From contig JAKJXP020000011.1 in the NCBI GenBank assembly GCA_022225965.2, forward strand, positions 310,001-374,000: 64,000 bases of DNA, in the 5' to 3' direction. The notes beneath the pieces were generated by a model. It saw only the letters and a program-made list of their open reading frames with translations. It did not search any database and had not been told where the DNA came from. The stretch is from Diatrype stigma. Its lineage: Eukaryota > Ascomycota > Sordariomycetes > Xylariales > Diatrypaceae. This document shows, one piece after another, positions 14,464 to 26,632 of the stretch (positions are counted from its first letter, which is position 1; each line of letters starts with the position of its first letter). A program made the position numbers and the translations under genes.

Positions 14464-15843
14464 ATGAGCACCCAAGCAGCCCCACGAACCGGGACACCCG
14501 CGCTCCTCGTAGCCAGCCTCCTCGCCTGCGCCCTAGTAGGCGGGTACGCGGCCGTAAGCTCGATGGGCCGGAGCGGCTTCACGGACGCCATCTTCACCTA
14601 CGTCGTGGACGCGGACCCGCACGATAAGAGCGCGGGCGGGTTCCCGGGGGCGCCGGCTCCGCTCCTCCGCCGCTACACGGGGATCGAGGCCGTCGACTAC
14701 GGGCTCGCCGTCCTCGTCGGCTTCTTCTCCGGTCTGATCGGCGGCGACGTCGCGCCCCAGTACCGCCTCTTCACCCTCTGGGGCATGACCCAATTCGGCG
14801 CCTGCTGGACCCTCGTCGCGCTGGAGGGCCTGCGCGCGGGAAATCGGGGGAGGCTGGTTAGCTGGTAAGTCGGACGAACGAACGAATGGACTCTGGTCGG
14901 TTGGTCGGTCTATCAATCGGCCGGTAGACTTTTTTCCTTTGTGGTTTTCTAAGCCGAGGTTAACGCAAGCAATGAACGCAGGACCGGCACCGCGGGCCTC
15001 CTCGTCCAGACATGCTCGTGGACAATTACGGTACCACTCTGGCTAATCCTGCACCTCTTCACCTCGCCCGTCGCGAAGCTCGCCCCCTCTTCCCCATCTC
15101 CATCCGCCCTGCTAGTCGACCTCTGGGACCTCGCCGTCCTCCCCCTCGCCATCACCCTAACTTTCATCACGCCCGCCCTGCCCATGCTCCTACCGTCCCA
15201 CTTCGGCGCCTGGGCCCACTACGCCGCCACGGCCCTCTGGCAGCCCTTCCCGCTCTGGCACAGCCTCGCGCAATCGGGCCTGAGCCGCGTCGCGCGCTTC
15301 GTCGAGCGCACTCAGGGCAGCCCCTCGCGCTCCCCCGCCGACCACCAGGCCTACCTGGCGCAGGCGCGCAGCGTATACGGCTTCGTGACCATGCTCAGCG
15401 TCGCCGCGCAGGTCACGGTCCTGCAGGTGGTGCTGGCGCCGCCCGCGGTGCGCGAGTCGCTCGCGCGCACGTACCCGTCGCTGCGGGCCTACGCCGCGCC
15501 CGACGTCACCTTCGCGTCGGTGTTCGTGCCGCGCGGCGCGCCGCCGGTCGTCGACCCGGCTGCGCTCGCCTCGGGCGACCTCGCCGGACCCGCCGTCTAC
15601 TTCTTCCAGTACGACATGTACTTCGGCTGCGGGGCTATGCTGCTGTGGGCGCTGCATCTGCACCGCAATGCGCTCCGGGGTAGGGCCGCCACTTCTTCTG
15701 CGAACGCGCCTCTGCGGGTCGCTGCGAGGGTGGCTTGGTGGTTCGCTTTGGGCGGCTTTGCGGGGGCGCTGTCGACGCTGCTGTGGGAGCGCGATGTGGT
15801 GGTTGTGGAGGGTGAGGAGGCGGAGGGGAAGAAGATGAGATGA
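14464..15843 (+). CDS. Multi-pass membrane protein of unknown function
   Basis: Exons 14464-14864 and 14982-15843 give 420 residues; the 117-nt intron (GTAAGT donor) sits after the conserved-looking VSW and is followed by TGTAGLLVQT. I do not recognise a named family with certainty. Hydrophobic segments occur near residues 15-33, 82-97, 103-123, 137-160, 178-200, about 268-290, 352-370 and 390-410, so roughly seven to eight membrane spans. Proteins with this look (FTDAIFTYVVDADP near the N-terminus, GMTQFGACWTLVALEGLRAGNRGR, then LILHLFTSP) are frequent as hypothetical proteins in ascomycete genomes and sometimes lie in secondary-metabolite clusters, where comparable membrane proteins act as cyclases; that role is only speculation here. 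GC-rich, with good codon bias. No enzyme or transporter neighbours support a specific role. Confidence 0.8.
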
Positions 15844-16020
15844 GGAGATGTGCATTGCGTGAGTAAATTCTGCGTGGGCAAGGTGGACTGACTATGAGAG
15901 ATGGAATTTTGGGATGGGATGTAGTCATGTTTATTGGAGCCCACACACACACACACATACGCATGAATGGATGTACCACCTAAACGAACAGGAGGCGAAG
16001 AAATATTTGTGTTGCCTGGT

Positions 16021-16155
16021 CCAGGAATCGAACTTAGGTCTTCTTTTTGAAGCCATTCTTTCCTCGTCTTTTATAGTTAGTGATTTTTTAACACACAGGG
16101 TAGAGCTACCCAAGCATTGCGGTATGTTTCTTGACTGCGACAAGTTCGAATCCCG
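16021..16155. other. Two divergent tRNA-like B-box halves around a palindrome
   Basis: At 16021-16038 the minus strand reads like a tRNA T-arm/B box (CTAAGTTCGATTCCTGG). At 16142-16155 the plus strand has AAGTTCGAATCCCG. Between them, 16098-16111 is a hairpin (GGGTAG-AG-CTACCC) that resembles an A-box/D-arm on either strand. No acceptor stem pairs, so this is not a functional tRNA. It may be a tRNA-derived SINE relic or two degraded tRNA pieces. Confidence 0.3.
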
Positions 16156-16244
16156 TTTCTGCTTTTGGCTGTTCTGGTGTGTTGTGTTACCACTGCACCG
16201 ACCTGGCTTGAATTGTTAAGAGACTGATGACTTCGTTGTAGTTA

Positions 16245-16310
16245 TATTGTCAAGTCCTGCAGGAGGGTTCCGGGTTGGTAGACCCCGTACGGACAGGAAC
16301 TATGACAATA
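16245..16310. repeat. Imperfect inverted repeat (hairpin)
   Basis: Left arm 16245-16259 and right arm 16294-16310 pair as TATTGTCA..AG.TCCTG against its complement, with two unpaired bases and a loop of about 34 nt. It lies about 80 nt downstream of the end of the WD40 gene and could be a transcript 3' hairpin or part of the same relic as the tRNA-like boxes. Confidence 0.55.
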
Positions 16311-16390
16311 AGCTGTTGTCACCATGGCCCGTGGAAAATTGACTAATCGCCATCGAACATGTTGTAATATTAGCAGCTTTCTATGGAGGT

Positions 16391-17710
16391 CTAGTCTTCA
16401 TCCATCAGCGCAGCAAGCTCGGCCTCTTCCTCCGCCGTCATGGCGCCTTCAGCTGGTTCAGCTGGTGTTTCCTTCACAACCCCTTTGGCCTTCTCCTCCT
16501 TCTCCTTGTTCACCCTATCAAGCTCCTTCAAGCCAAGCTCCCAAGTCCGCACAGTCCCATCTATGGAGATAGAAGCGACGCGATTAGATCCGCCCAGGGT
16601 GACTAGGTCCGTAACCTCGTCATAGTGACCCTCTAACGTGCAGTACAGTTTCCCGGAAGAGCGGTCCCAAACTTTGATGTCCTCGTCTCTCCCCGCCGTG
16701 AGGACCCATTGATCGGTCAGCGCGACAGTCCTGACGTGGTCGCCGTGCTCGATGGTATCGTCGGGAGCGAAGTTGCGGGCCCGCGACAGGTTCTTGGCCG
16801 TGCCGTCGCCGCTCGATGTCCACAGGTCAACATCCTCGCCCTCGACGTCGAAGAGTAGTCTGTAGACGGTAGTGTCGTGCTCTAGTATGGTGTGGCGTAC
16901 CGCCCCAGGCTCGCCGGGCGGCGTCTCCTCCACCTGCTCGAAGCCGTCGAGGCGCACGCGCCACCGGCGGATATGCGGGTCGCTGCTGGCACTGATGAGG
17001 AGGATCTCGTCGGGCCCGGAGAGCACGGGGTCGATGGCGAGGTGTTGCACGGCCATCATGGAGACGGCCTGGTCCTGGAGCGTGTGCAACCGCGCCCCTG
17101 TCGCCGTATCCCACACGATGATCTTCTTGTCGGCGCCTCCGCTGATCAGACAGTCTTTCCCGCCGATCTTGGCGCACACCACGGCCTTCACGAAGTCAGA
17201 GTGGCCGCTGTACTTCCGGCCCAGTGCTTTCGATGACACATCCCAGGACCATACGTCCTTGTCCCAGGACCCGGCAAACACCAGCTGATTCCCAGGTCCT
17301 CCAACCGCGACGCAGGTCACTGGCGCAGACGGACCCCGATACACCTGCTTCTTCGTATCCCCTGTCTGAGGTTGCAGGTATATAAAGTTAGTCAATGCTA
17401 TCCCCCACGCTCCGTAGCCCAGTCACCCTCGACTTACATCGACATTTACCCTACGCACTGAGCCTGTAGACTCTGCGATCAGGAGGGATGAAGGCGAAGC
17501 TGGATCCCGTATTGCGGCCAAGAGCTTCGACTTGAGTACAATCGGGTTGCCATTCTTATTGCCGGCTTTTGCAGCACGCCTCTCCTTTTTAGCCTGTACG
17601 GCACTAGTAGATAAGCGTCAGGACTCTATACACTCAGTCATATGAAATGCTCTCTCTGGGTTTACATACTCGGTCTCGAAGAAGTGCTCGGATGATGTTC
17701 CTTGCTGCAT
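16391..17710 (-). CDS. WD40-repeat protein
   Basis: Three exons on the minus strand: 17710-17670, 17603-17438 and 17365-16391, giving 393 residues. The short first exon (MQQGTSSEHFF) joins DAVQAKKERRAAKAGN and then VNVD-TGDTKKQVYRG, all with GT/AG introns (66 and 72 nt). From about residue 40 onward there are six or seven WD40 blades, visible as the repeating pattern VFAGSWDKDVWSWD, LISGGADKKIIVWD, SASSDPHIRRWRV, TSSGDGTAKNL, LTAGRDEDIKVWD and ASISIDGTVRTWEL. The C-terminus is a Lys/Glu-rich tail ending EEEAELAALMDED. WD40 propellers are protein-interaction platforms; the family member could not be named. It is transcribed divergently from the Ctf4/Mcl1 gene, with a 679-bp shared spacer, which could mean co-regulation but is not evidence of joint function. 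Confidence 0.88.
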
Positions 17711-18389
17711 TTTGATGGTGGGGGTTTGGATCGCTTTATTATTGGTAAGGACAAGCACTGCCACCAACCTTCGAAAGGGACTTGAGATCTTAAGTATCTT
17801 AAGTAAAAAATATACCAGATCCGACTCAACAATCCCCAGGAATCCCAGGTCAGATCTCGTTTATATAATTTGTATCTCCAGCTAGGCAACCGAATTGTTA
17901 ACAGGCAACCGAATTCCGTTGACATTAATAATGAGTCTCTTAATAATGCCCGTGTCCATCATTCGTCGCTTCGATTTCTACCTGAATCTACGTACTGCAA
18001 AAGTAGAGTAGGTAAAGACGCCTGGGCTAATTATGGAGCAATGGAGGGGCATACATAAGACGCTAGCTAAGGGATCTAACCAGATAGAGCTAGACCGCCA
18101 ATCAACGACCAGAAACGCGTCCCTGACGAAAGTTAATTGGAAAGCGCGTCCAACTGTCACTTAGACGCGTTAAAGTCTCCATTTACTTATCCCGATGGTC
18201 GTCATGTGCATTTAACATTTCCACTTGACTTTATACTCGAGAGCAACGTCAATAACCGAAGCCCGTAGCCCCTATCTCGACCAATTAATAAGGTGCCCCT
18301 CCATAAGGTGTTCCTGCTCCTGGAGAAGCTACGAGCCGCGAGCTGCTTTGTCGGTTTAAGATCCGAGTATTAAAAAAAAAGCGATTGAT
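17711..18389. promoter_or_regulatory. Divergent promoter region between two WD40 genes
   Basis: 679 bp separating the start codons of the minus-strand WD40 gene and the plus-strand Ctf4/Mcl1 gene, so it must hold both promoters. It includes two MluI-type ACGCGT hexamers (about 18115 and 18165). This motif is the core of MBF sites in yeasts and would suit a replication gene, though that reading is inference. No other feature is seen. Confidence 0.5.
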
Positions 18390-20997
18390 ATGACATCGAC
18401 TGCCGCCCCTCGCCCGCGGGCACGCCCTGCCCATACTCAAGGCATAACACGCTGCGCCTACACGCCGAACGGCCTAAAGCTGGTCACAGTTGGCTCCAAT
18501 AACACAATCCGATTATACAAGACCGGCTTTGACGGCGAGCCTATCAATATCGATGACTGCCAAGAGCAGAACTTCAGCTTAGACGCCTCGGACGACTTCT
18601 TCGTTGTCGGATCGGAGGATGGGACCGTCAGTCTGTATTCGGTGCCCAACGCCACATTTGACAAGTTCCTATTGCGATGCTCACTGCCAATACGCGATGT
18701 TGCCCTCTCGCCAGATTCCAAATGGTGCGCCGTTGCCAGCGACGAGCTCACCGTGAAGTTGGTGCGGACCGACAACAACACCGAAATCAGACATCTCAAC
18801 GAACACAATAAGCCGACGAAACACCTCGCATTTGATCCCAAAGGCAATACCATTGCGCTTTCCTGTACCGATGGCATAGTATATGTCTACTCTCTGACTG
18901 CTGAGCAGCCCGAGCTGATCAGGAGAGTCGACGGCATCATCGGCGCATTGGACAACGAGTCCGAGGTTAGCTCACAGGTGGCGTGGCACCCAGATGGGCG
19001 AGCGTTCGCAATCCCCACGCCCACGAGAGACATCCAGGTTGTATCGAAGAATGACTGGGAAAAGCAACGAACGTTTTCTAGTGGTCATACCGGGGATGTC
19101 ACTGCGCTAGCCTGGTCTCCAAATGGAGCAATTCTCGCGTCGGCAGGCAAGGATAAGAAGATCATCCTCTGGGAGACTAAGACGCAAAGTGTTGTTGCGA
19201 GACTCGATTACGCGAACGTCATCGACATCTCATGGCATCCTACAGATAACCTGGCCTCGTTTACAAATTCGGACGGAGAAGTCTATATCCACCCCGACTT
19301 CGTGCCAGACCAGTTTGCGCAACTCTTGAAGCTTAGCAAACAGCCGGCGCCCTTTATACACGATCCTCTCACGGAGATCCCGACCAATAACAGGCGTCCT
19401 GAGACCAATGGAGCCAAGCCCGCGGCCCCTAGGCCACGCAGGGATTCCCTTGACAGCTACGACTCCCTGCTGGACGGTCCTGCCCCGGGAGACGACGACT
19501 TCGTAGTAGATGATGATGGGGCTGGATATGTGGTAAATGGCAACGGGAAAAGGGTGTACAATGATGAGGATGTCCTCGGGGAACACACAAGCAAGCGTCG
19601 CAACATCGAACCCGAGTACCACCAGCCGTTCCAGCCGGGCTCAACCCCATGGCGTGGAAACCGGAAGTACCTTTGTTTGAACCTTATTGGGTTCATCTGG
19701 ACGGTAGACCAAGATGGGCATAATACCGTCACGGTAGAATTCTACGACCATGAGTTCCACAGAGACTTCCACTTCACAGATACCTTTCTCTACGACAAAG
19801 CGTGCCTCACCGAGAACGGAGCTCTTTTCTCCTGTCCACCCAAGGACGACACGCCTGCTACGATATTTTATAGACCACATGAATCCTGGACACATCGTAC
19901 TGACTGGAGGACACAACTTCCTAAGGGGGAGGCGGTCCTAGCTATGGCCCTGAGCGAAAATTTCGTCACAGTCATCACTACGGCAAACTATGTTCGGGTC
20001 TACACATTATTTGGCATTCCTTATAAGGTCTACCGACCGAAGAGCAGTCCCATGGTCACATGTGCTAGTTGGAGGGACTATGTCATGACGGTTGGTAATG
20101 GGCCAGTCGGGGCTGATGGCTTCACGAAGCTGCAGTATACCATTGAGAATGTGAAGAGAGATGAAATCTGCCAGAACGAAGACACAGTGGCTCTTCCAGA
20201 GGGCGCCAATTTGAAGAGCGTCTTCTTCTCTGACAGTGGGGTAAGGACATGAAAACTCCCTCGTCCGAGACACATTTGAAAGGCTAACTCACAAGTAGGA
20301 TCCATGTATATATGACTCTACGGGAACTCTCTTAACGCTTCTGCATTGGCGGCAGCCCTCCCGAGCACAGTGGATACCTCTCCTCGACACGAAGCTGCTT
20401 CCGCGACTTGCTTCCGGTAGGAAACACGAGACCTACTATCCGATCGCAGTGGCAGACAACAAGTTCCACTGCATCATCTTGAAGGGCGGGGACCAGTACC
20501 CGTACTTCCCGCGCCCCCTTCTCTCCGAGTTTGACTTCTCGATCCCGCTCACCTCGGAGCCGCCGAAGGCCAAAAAAGCGACACCGAACCCCGACGCCAT
20601 GGACGAGGACGGCGCCACGCCGGAGCCCGAAGACGAGGAATCGGAGACCCGAAGACTGGAGCAGCAGTACCTCCTCAAGGGCATCGCGGCGACGCAGCTC
20701 CAGGACCTGCTGGATTCCACGAGCGGCAGCCATGCGCAGCGCTCGGGCCTGGCGCGCCTCGAGCTCGAGATCGACAAGACGCTGCTGCAGTACCTGGCGG
20801 TCGAGTGCCGCGAGGGCGAGGACCGCGGCATGCGAGCGCTGGAGCTCGTCGAGCTCATGCGCGACCGCACCGGCCGCATGGTCGAGGCCGCCGGCAAGAT
20901 CGCCGAGCGCTACGGCCGCGGCATCTTGGGCGAGAAGATCCGCGAGGTCGGGGAGCGGAGGATGAACGGCGATGGCGGCTTAGATGACGACTTTTAA
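18390..20997 (+). CDS. mcl1: Ctf4/Mcl1/AND-1 replisome adaptor (DNA polymerase alpha-binding)
   Basis: Predicted nuclear replisome hub that links DNA polymerase alpha-primase to the CMG helicase and supports sister-chromatid cohesion. Exons 18390-20240 and 20299-20997, intron 20241-20298 (58 nt, GTAAGG donor); 849 residues, within the range of fungal Ctf4/Mcl1. The N-terminal half (about residues 10-320) is a WD40 propeller (LVTVGSNNTIRLY, FFVVGSEDGTVSLY, ALSCTDGIVYVY, ILASAGKDKKIILWE). An acidic, low-complexity linker follows (DSLDSYDSLLDG to about residue 400). The second, SepB-like propeller domain begins near HQPFQPGSTPWRGNRKYLCLN and includes the characteristic VEFYDHEFHRDFHFTD. The C-terminal helical bundle has LEQQYLLKGIAATQLQDLL and LVELMRDRTGRMVEAAGKIAERYGR, the trimer and client-binding region. 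No HMG box is present, as expected for fungi. Confidence 0.95.
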
Positions 20998-22158
20998 TTT
21001 TAATGTTGGGGAATCACTTGACGATGTAACTATATGCTTGTCATGAAATTAGGTAGCCAAGAGATTACCACAAGGTCGCCGACCCCTGCTAGGCCTCATG
21101 TGATCGAATAGGTAGATCATCGGTATTGGTTAGCATCGATTACTGTGCTTGAGTGTTATCATAACATATTCCGTTTCTATGATTTGTGTTGAAACTATAT
21201 TGATGCTCAATTAAGATCTATGGGATTAGATTATGCCCGGGGCTAGGTAGTGCTTAAGCCTCTGAGTTCCGGGAATCATGAACCGATTTAGATGTATATA
21301 TGCTAGGTAAATCATTATACCTACGGCATATCCCTACTTTTATAGATTGCTGCGTACCTACCTTCAGTCAAGGAGAGCTGGAATTATAACGCATCACTAA
21401 GGATCAATGTGGCTTTGCCCGTGGCATATTAACGTGAGGGGCTAGTAAGACTAATTTGTGTGTGAATTGGAGTTCTGTCTGTCTTAAAAGGATGGACGTA
21501 TAGACGAGGTTCGCGATCGGTGTCACGCAGGAACCATGGGATGATGGCAAATTGAATCCTGGCTATCCCATCCCATCGCGCACACCACCATCCGGTCAAG
21601 TTCATCTCGTCCCTTGTTCCGATTCAGACTGGGAAGCAGGCTGGCTGGCTGTCAGGCTCGAAAATGCCGGCTTGGCTACTCCAAAAGCAACTCGTGATAA
21701 ATTGTTGGCAGATATATCTCTTAACGATAAAGTAGATGTGGTATCACATCGGCGCAGCCGAGATATCACGACGTACCCTGGTGGCTATCCTACCAATATA
21801 GTTATAACGACGATAAGCTATAAATGGTGTAGTAACCTTCGGGCGAGTACCACATATACTATAGTTACCACGAGGCCAACCTATAGATCGAAAGGTATGT
21901 GATTGATACCAGGCCCTATGATACCTGTGATAAGAGGGCGGAAGGCAAAAGAGGGGGGGGGGGTTACATTGCGGCGCGAAATATCGCGTCAGCTAAACAA
22001 GGAAACACCGGGGTAATGTGGCGCAACGGCCGCTTTCATATTCGCTTTGATGTTGGTATATTGCTGTTATACTGCTGCTGCCCGGCCCCCAATTCGAGAA
22101 ACCCCAACTTGAGAAAACACACTGCATCAGGGACTCGAGGCTGTCGTGCGCCACACAT

Positions 22159-22195
<37 letters not shown>

Positions 22196-25100
22196 ATCCA
22201 CCGCAAGTGAGAGAAGGCTGAGTGCGGACATCGAGCAAGAAGCGGTTAGAATGGAAGATGCAAGTAATCAACCGCTACTTACTATGTAGACTGCCAGTGA
22301 CTTATCGCGGCGTCGATCAAATCGGCGGCGCCTCTTGGAAACACAGAGCCACACCACACACTCTCGATGAAACGCCCAACACTTCCCGGCACCGGCATTG
22401 GCATCGGCATTACATAGATAGGCTTGGTGGGTATGCACGATTAAGTACGATACGGATTACCCTGACAGCGTTGTAACCAAAATCAAAAGCAGGTATATCA
22501 CCAGCCCAGGCTTTGGCCCCCCATCCTATCCCCATCCCCGGAGAACTCGTTACACTGGAGATGGGCAAGCAATTCCCCAATGTCACGACCGACGCTTGAT
22601 GCAACGCGACGCTTCGTCGCCTTCTCAGTTGTTGGTTGGTTGGCCTCACTCACCCTAACTACATGAAAGTTATATGGAGATGGTGTAACACGCTTTCTTT
22701 CGCATGGGGGCTTGTTTCTGTCTTGTTTTCTTCTCGTTTTTTCATTCTTTTCTCTCTCAAGATCGACAGTTCTGAGTCGTCGTACGAAACATCAAGAGAC
22801 GCCACCGCAACGTCGCAGGTGTACACCACAGTTACACTTACTACACCCACATCCGAGCCACATATTCATGTGACCTCCGAATCCCTCCGGGTGAATGAAT
22901 CTCTACGTAGTTATGCCTTGTGCATTCGCTTTAGCACACCGAGAGGCTGTTGAAGTTGTTGGTTGCTCAATCAGTCCACCAATCACTCACACGGAGGTTA
23001 TTCTCCAGAGATTGTTGATCAGGCTACCTGGCAGCCTGGCTAGCCTGATCTCGCCGGCTTAGCTGAGGATTCGCAAACGCGCTTGTATCGTATTCAAGCC
23101 ACCCCGGCGCTAGTTGAGTCCCTTTCCGATATGTTATAGTCCATTAAGATGCTTAATCAGAGATGATGACTGGTGGGCGATAAGACGTGAGTGTGAGTGT
23201 GAGTGAGAGAGAGTGTGTGTGACTAATGGCTCAGTAATATCCTTCTAGATGGGGTTGGAGATGAGACAGCTCACTATCCAGAAACGAAGAGGTGATCCGA
23301 ACCCACGTATACATACCCAGCCTACATATGTATTGTACGCGCTGGCGCTGTGCGGGCCGCGCATGCGCACATCAACGGGGTCCCCATCGACGGCTGTGAT
23401 CTGTGATATGCTGTGACATGTCGCGATGATCGTCGCCGACTGTTCTCAGCTCTGCGACAGATACCCACCTATTAGTTGATGTCGCCGTTTCCTCACGTGT
23501 ACAAGATCGAGTTATATGTAAGTAAGGTAAGCGGAGTGAGCCCCCCATGGGAACGACTTCCTTGCATGGAACGAACGCCCTGCCAATACCTCGCAGATTA
23601 TATGACCCCATAACGATGAGCTGACTGACCTGTGGGAGTCGTGCTGACTACCAATCTGATGATCCCAGGCTCGTCCCAGGGGGGGCCAAGTAGGTAGGCT
23701 ATACTGTAGGTAGGCTACTAACTAGTCTAATCTGCTTCGGTAAAGGCACACCGATCGGGTCAAAGAGAGGTCCATCAGACGTCGAGATTCCCGTTCTAAA
23801 AGTAGGAGAAAACTGGGCAGGACTTGCTCGCTAGCAGACTAGCCACAGATTCTGCTTCAACGATAGCAACGGTCAGCCCCTCATGTCGTCCCGAATAAAC
23901 GCTATAGTCCGGGATATTATAAGGCTATAGAGCCACTTTCCGCGATATATCATGCTATGTGGTAGACTAGGGGCTGCGATGACGATGAAAGAAAAAAGAA
24001 GAAGAAAAAGCGATGAAGAGAGAGCTAACTTCATTATTGGCCAGACCTCCCAAGCACACTTACGATACACCATGTATGTCTTGTCTTGTCCGAAAGATGT
24101 ATGCATGCATACCTCCACAAGGTATCATTCGGGAGGGAATGAAATAGCGAGTTGGTGACTAAGACCTGATACTCAAGTAGTTATACAGTTACTTACATAC
24201 CTATGTACTTACCTGATTGGAGGCGCTGATGTGAGCACCAACCAATGTGAGCACCAGCACCAACAGCACCATCGACGTCGACCTCGACGAACGAGGCAGG
24301 TAAAATGTTATTTTTGGTAAGATGAACACGTCAAGAGCGCACATTGCGTGAGAAGGTCGTGTTTCTCATACATTTTATGGGTACGGCGAATGCCACTGGA
24401 ACGCATGGAAGTTTCTATGTGTAAGTAAGTAAGAAAGTTACCAACCCTGGAGTAAGTCTGTATGTATGATGTGACGTCTTCCCAGACTTTCAATGTTCCT
24501 CTCGGCTGATCCTCATGCGAGCGCAGGTACGAGGTTAGGTAAGAGGCGTTTAATGTGTAGGCAGTTATATATACTGGTAGGTATGTATGTAGCAATGTAG
24601 TTAGTGATTACCTAGCACCGACAGCCGGGAGCGCTAATGAACTAACAGTTACAGTTTACGAGGCCCAAACCGGATTGTCTACTGATTCTCGAGAGATACT
24701 ACATACTGTACCTACCTAGTTGCTTTTACTAAAGCAGTTACCTTGATCCGGAGCCTAATCTGATTCCCACCGCCCCGATGAGGCCGTTTCAAAAAAAGAA
24801 ACCACATTGTCTAGCGGGCAAGCATTAGGCACTCCTAGTTACTGAAGAAGTTAGGTATCGGCAGTCCGCGCTTTCTTCCGCCGGCTGCTACTGCCATGCT
24901 ATCCGATAGCTCACCGCATCCCCCCCGTCAATGTCAATCCTATCGGGCTCGCATTCTACATCTTCGGACAATTTTCCATTGGTGCCTCGAGACAGGCTTG
25001 TCCCTGGCCGAAACACAGAACCCTCAACTACTCTATGTGCCTAGCTACATACGAGAAGCCTGGTTGTCAGGTATATATGTAGGCAGGTAATGAGAGCAGC

Positions 25101-26632
25101 GATGAGAGCAGTAGACGGACAAGCACATCATCGAGATCTGCGTACTATATCCGTGTTCACGATACTGCACCTAACCAGGCCCTAGCACGGCACCTTGCTC
25201 GCCCGCGCGTTCCTTTAGTAATCTGAACGACGGCAGTGGGCCACTCTGCCGCATTGCAAGTTATACTACAGTACGTACTACTAGCAGACCAGACAACTAG
25301 TTTTTAGCAAGAAGCTAACTACCAGAACCACCTGCAATCAACCTCGCAAGCGTTATACTAACTTATGTACTGACGCATCCGTCTAACCGGCGATGTGATG
25401 GACTGATATGGTTAAATCTCTGAGATCGCCGCTGATCCTACATGGCCCTACATATCATCTCTGACAGTCCAGTCTAGCCTATCCACTACCTGAACTACGA
25501 TGTACGAAATACAGTCGTATACGCATTTCACGTCGGCCCCCTGGGCAGCCTAGGGCGAAGCTGACATAGGTTTGCTTCCTTGATTAACTTCTTGAACTAC
25601 CGTAGTACTTCACGATGGCAGCGTAGCACCCACCTGCAATCAGACAGGGCGACAAGCAGGGACTGGTAGTCTGACAGGGGTCGTCTGGGGGGCTCGCCAA
25701 TCGACAACAGCGTAATGTAACCAGGGTTGCTTTGCTACAGTAAGCATGTCGGAATGCACACCACGCTTCTGCGCTGGTGCTGAGCAATGAGGTGGGTATA
25801 TGCGTGTGTGTTGGTGTGTGCCAATTGCACTCCTACCATGCCTAACAGTAAGATGAGTCGGCGATGGTTGTCGTTCCCTTAAGGGCCTTCTGCATTCTGT
25901 ATGTTACCATGCTCATCCCATCCCGCTCGGGGTTGGCGCACGTGGAATGATAGAGGGCAAACTTTCCCATGCTTACTGATTTCCCACGTTTGCCGTAGAC
26001 AGGAAATCAACACCCCTCCCCCCTCGAGGATCGAGGCTACCACACAAGTAGTCAAGATCCAAAGGGCCCATGTCCACCCCCCACTGTAGATATACTTTTA
26101 TACAGCATACATAGCAGAATAGGCGAGCAGGGGTCCCGCCCTTGCCCTTTGGCCCCGGCCAGCCAGCCTTCGAAACATGGTACCTGTTAGGTTAGTATAA
26201 TACTAGCATCCTGCCTGCATCTTAAGACCACGGCCGCTCGTGGGAATTGGGCAGGGAATGCTTGCCAGATGAGGATTCGTGCTACTGTGACTACCTTGAT
26301 ATCCCCAGTGCCGGACCTCTCCTTTCTATTCCTATCAACATCTACTAAGTAGCCACTTTCCCCGGGATTTGAAAAGTAAAATAAGAGAAGGGTTCAAGTT
26401 TCAACCACCAACCACACCGCTGGACGCCCATATATACGAAGCGAATTATAAGGGAAGGGGCGCTTCGATATCGCCGATTCGGAAGCCTGTCCTCGACGGC
26501 AAAAGGAGGCGAACTCCATTATCTGGGAGGAGTTCGGGTTCGGTGCGCAAAGAAGGGATAGGGTCAAGGAAAGAAAGAGATAGGAGTGAAGATCATGAAG
26601 CCGAATCTATCGTGAGCCAGTAGAACGAAAAG
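20998..26632. other. 5.6-kb region without recognisable genes
   Basis: The longest gene-poor stretch before 58 kb. Open frames are short, on both strands, and lack domain-like sequence or plausible splicing. It holds a CA repeat (22165-22194), GAGTGT/GT repeats (23187-23221), a small hairpin (23017-23025 with 23042-23050) and a duplicated GTAGGTAGGCTA motif near 23690-23718. A possible leader ORF (26369-26623) directly precedes the receptor gene but reads as 5' untranslated sequence. Noncoding RNAs cannot be excluded. Confidence 0.45.
22165..22194. repeat. (CA)n microsatellite
   Basis: About 15 uninterrupted CA dinucleotides in the gene-poor region. Confidence 0.95.

Larger units (their letters stand above)
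15844..16390. other. Convergent intergenic region with tRNA-like boxes and a hairpin
   Basis: Between the convergent membrane-protein and WD40 genes. It contains two tRNA-like B-box sequences and a long hairpin, both listed separately, and a short CA repeat at about 15942-15957. Confidence 0.5.

Noticed and set aside
22160..22200. CA repeat as a CRISPR or structured array
   Set aside because: Simple dinucleotide microsatellite with no spacers; eukaryotic context.
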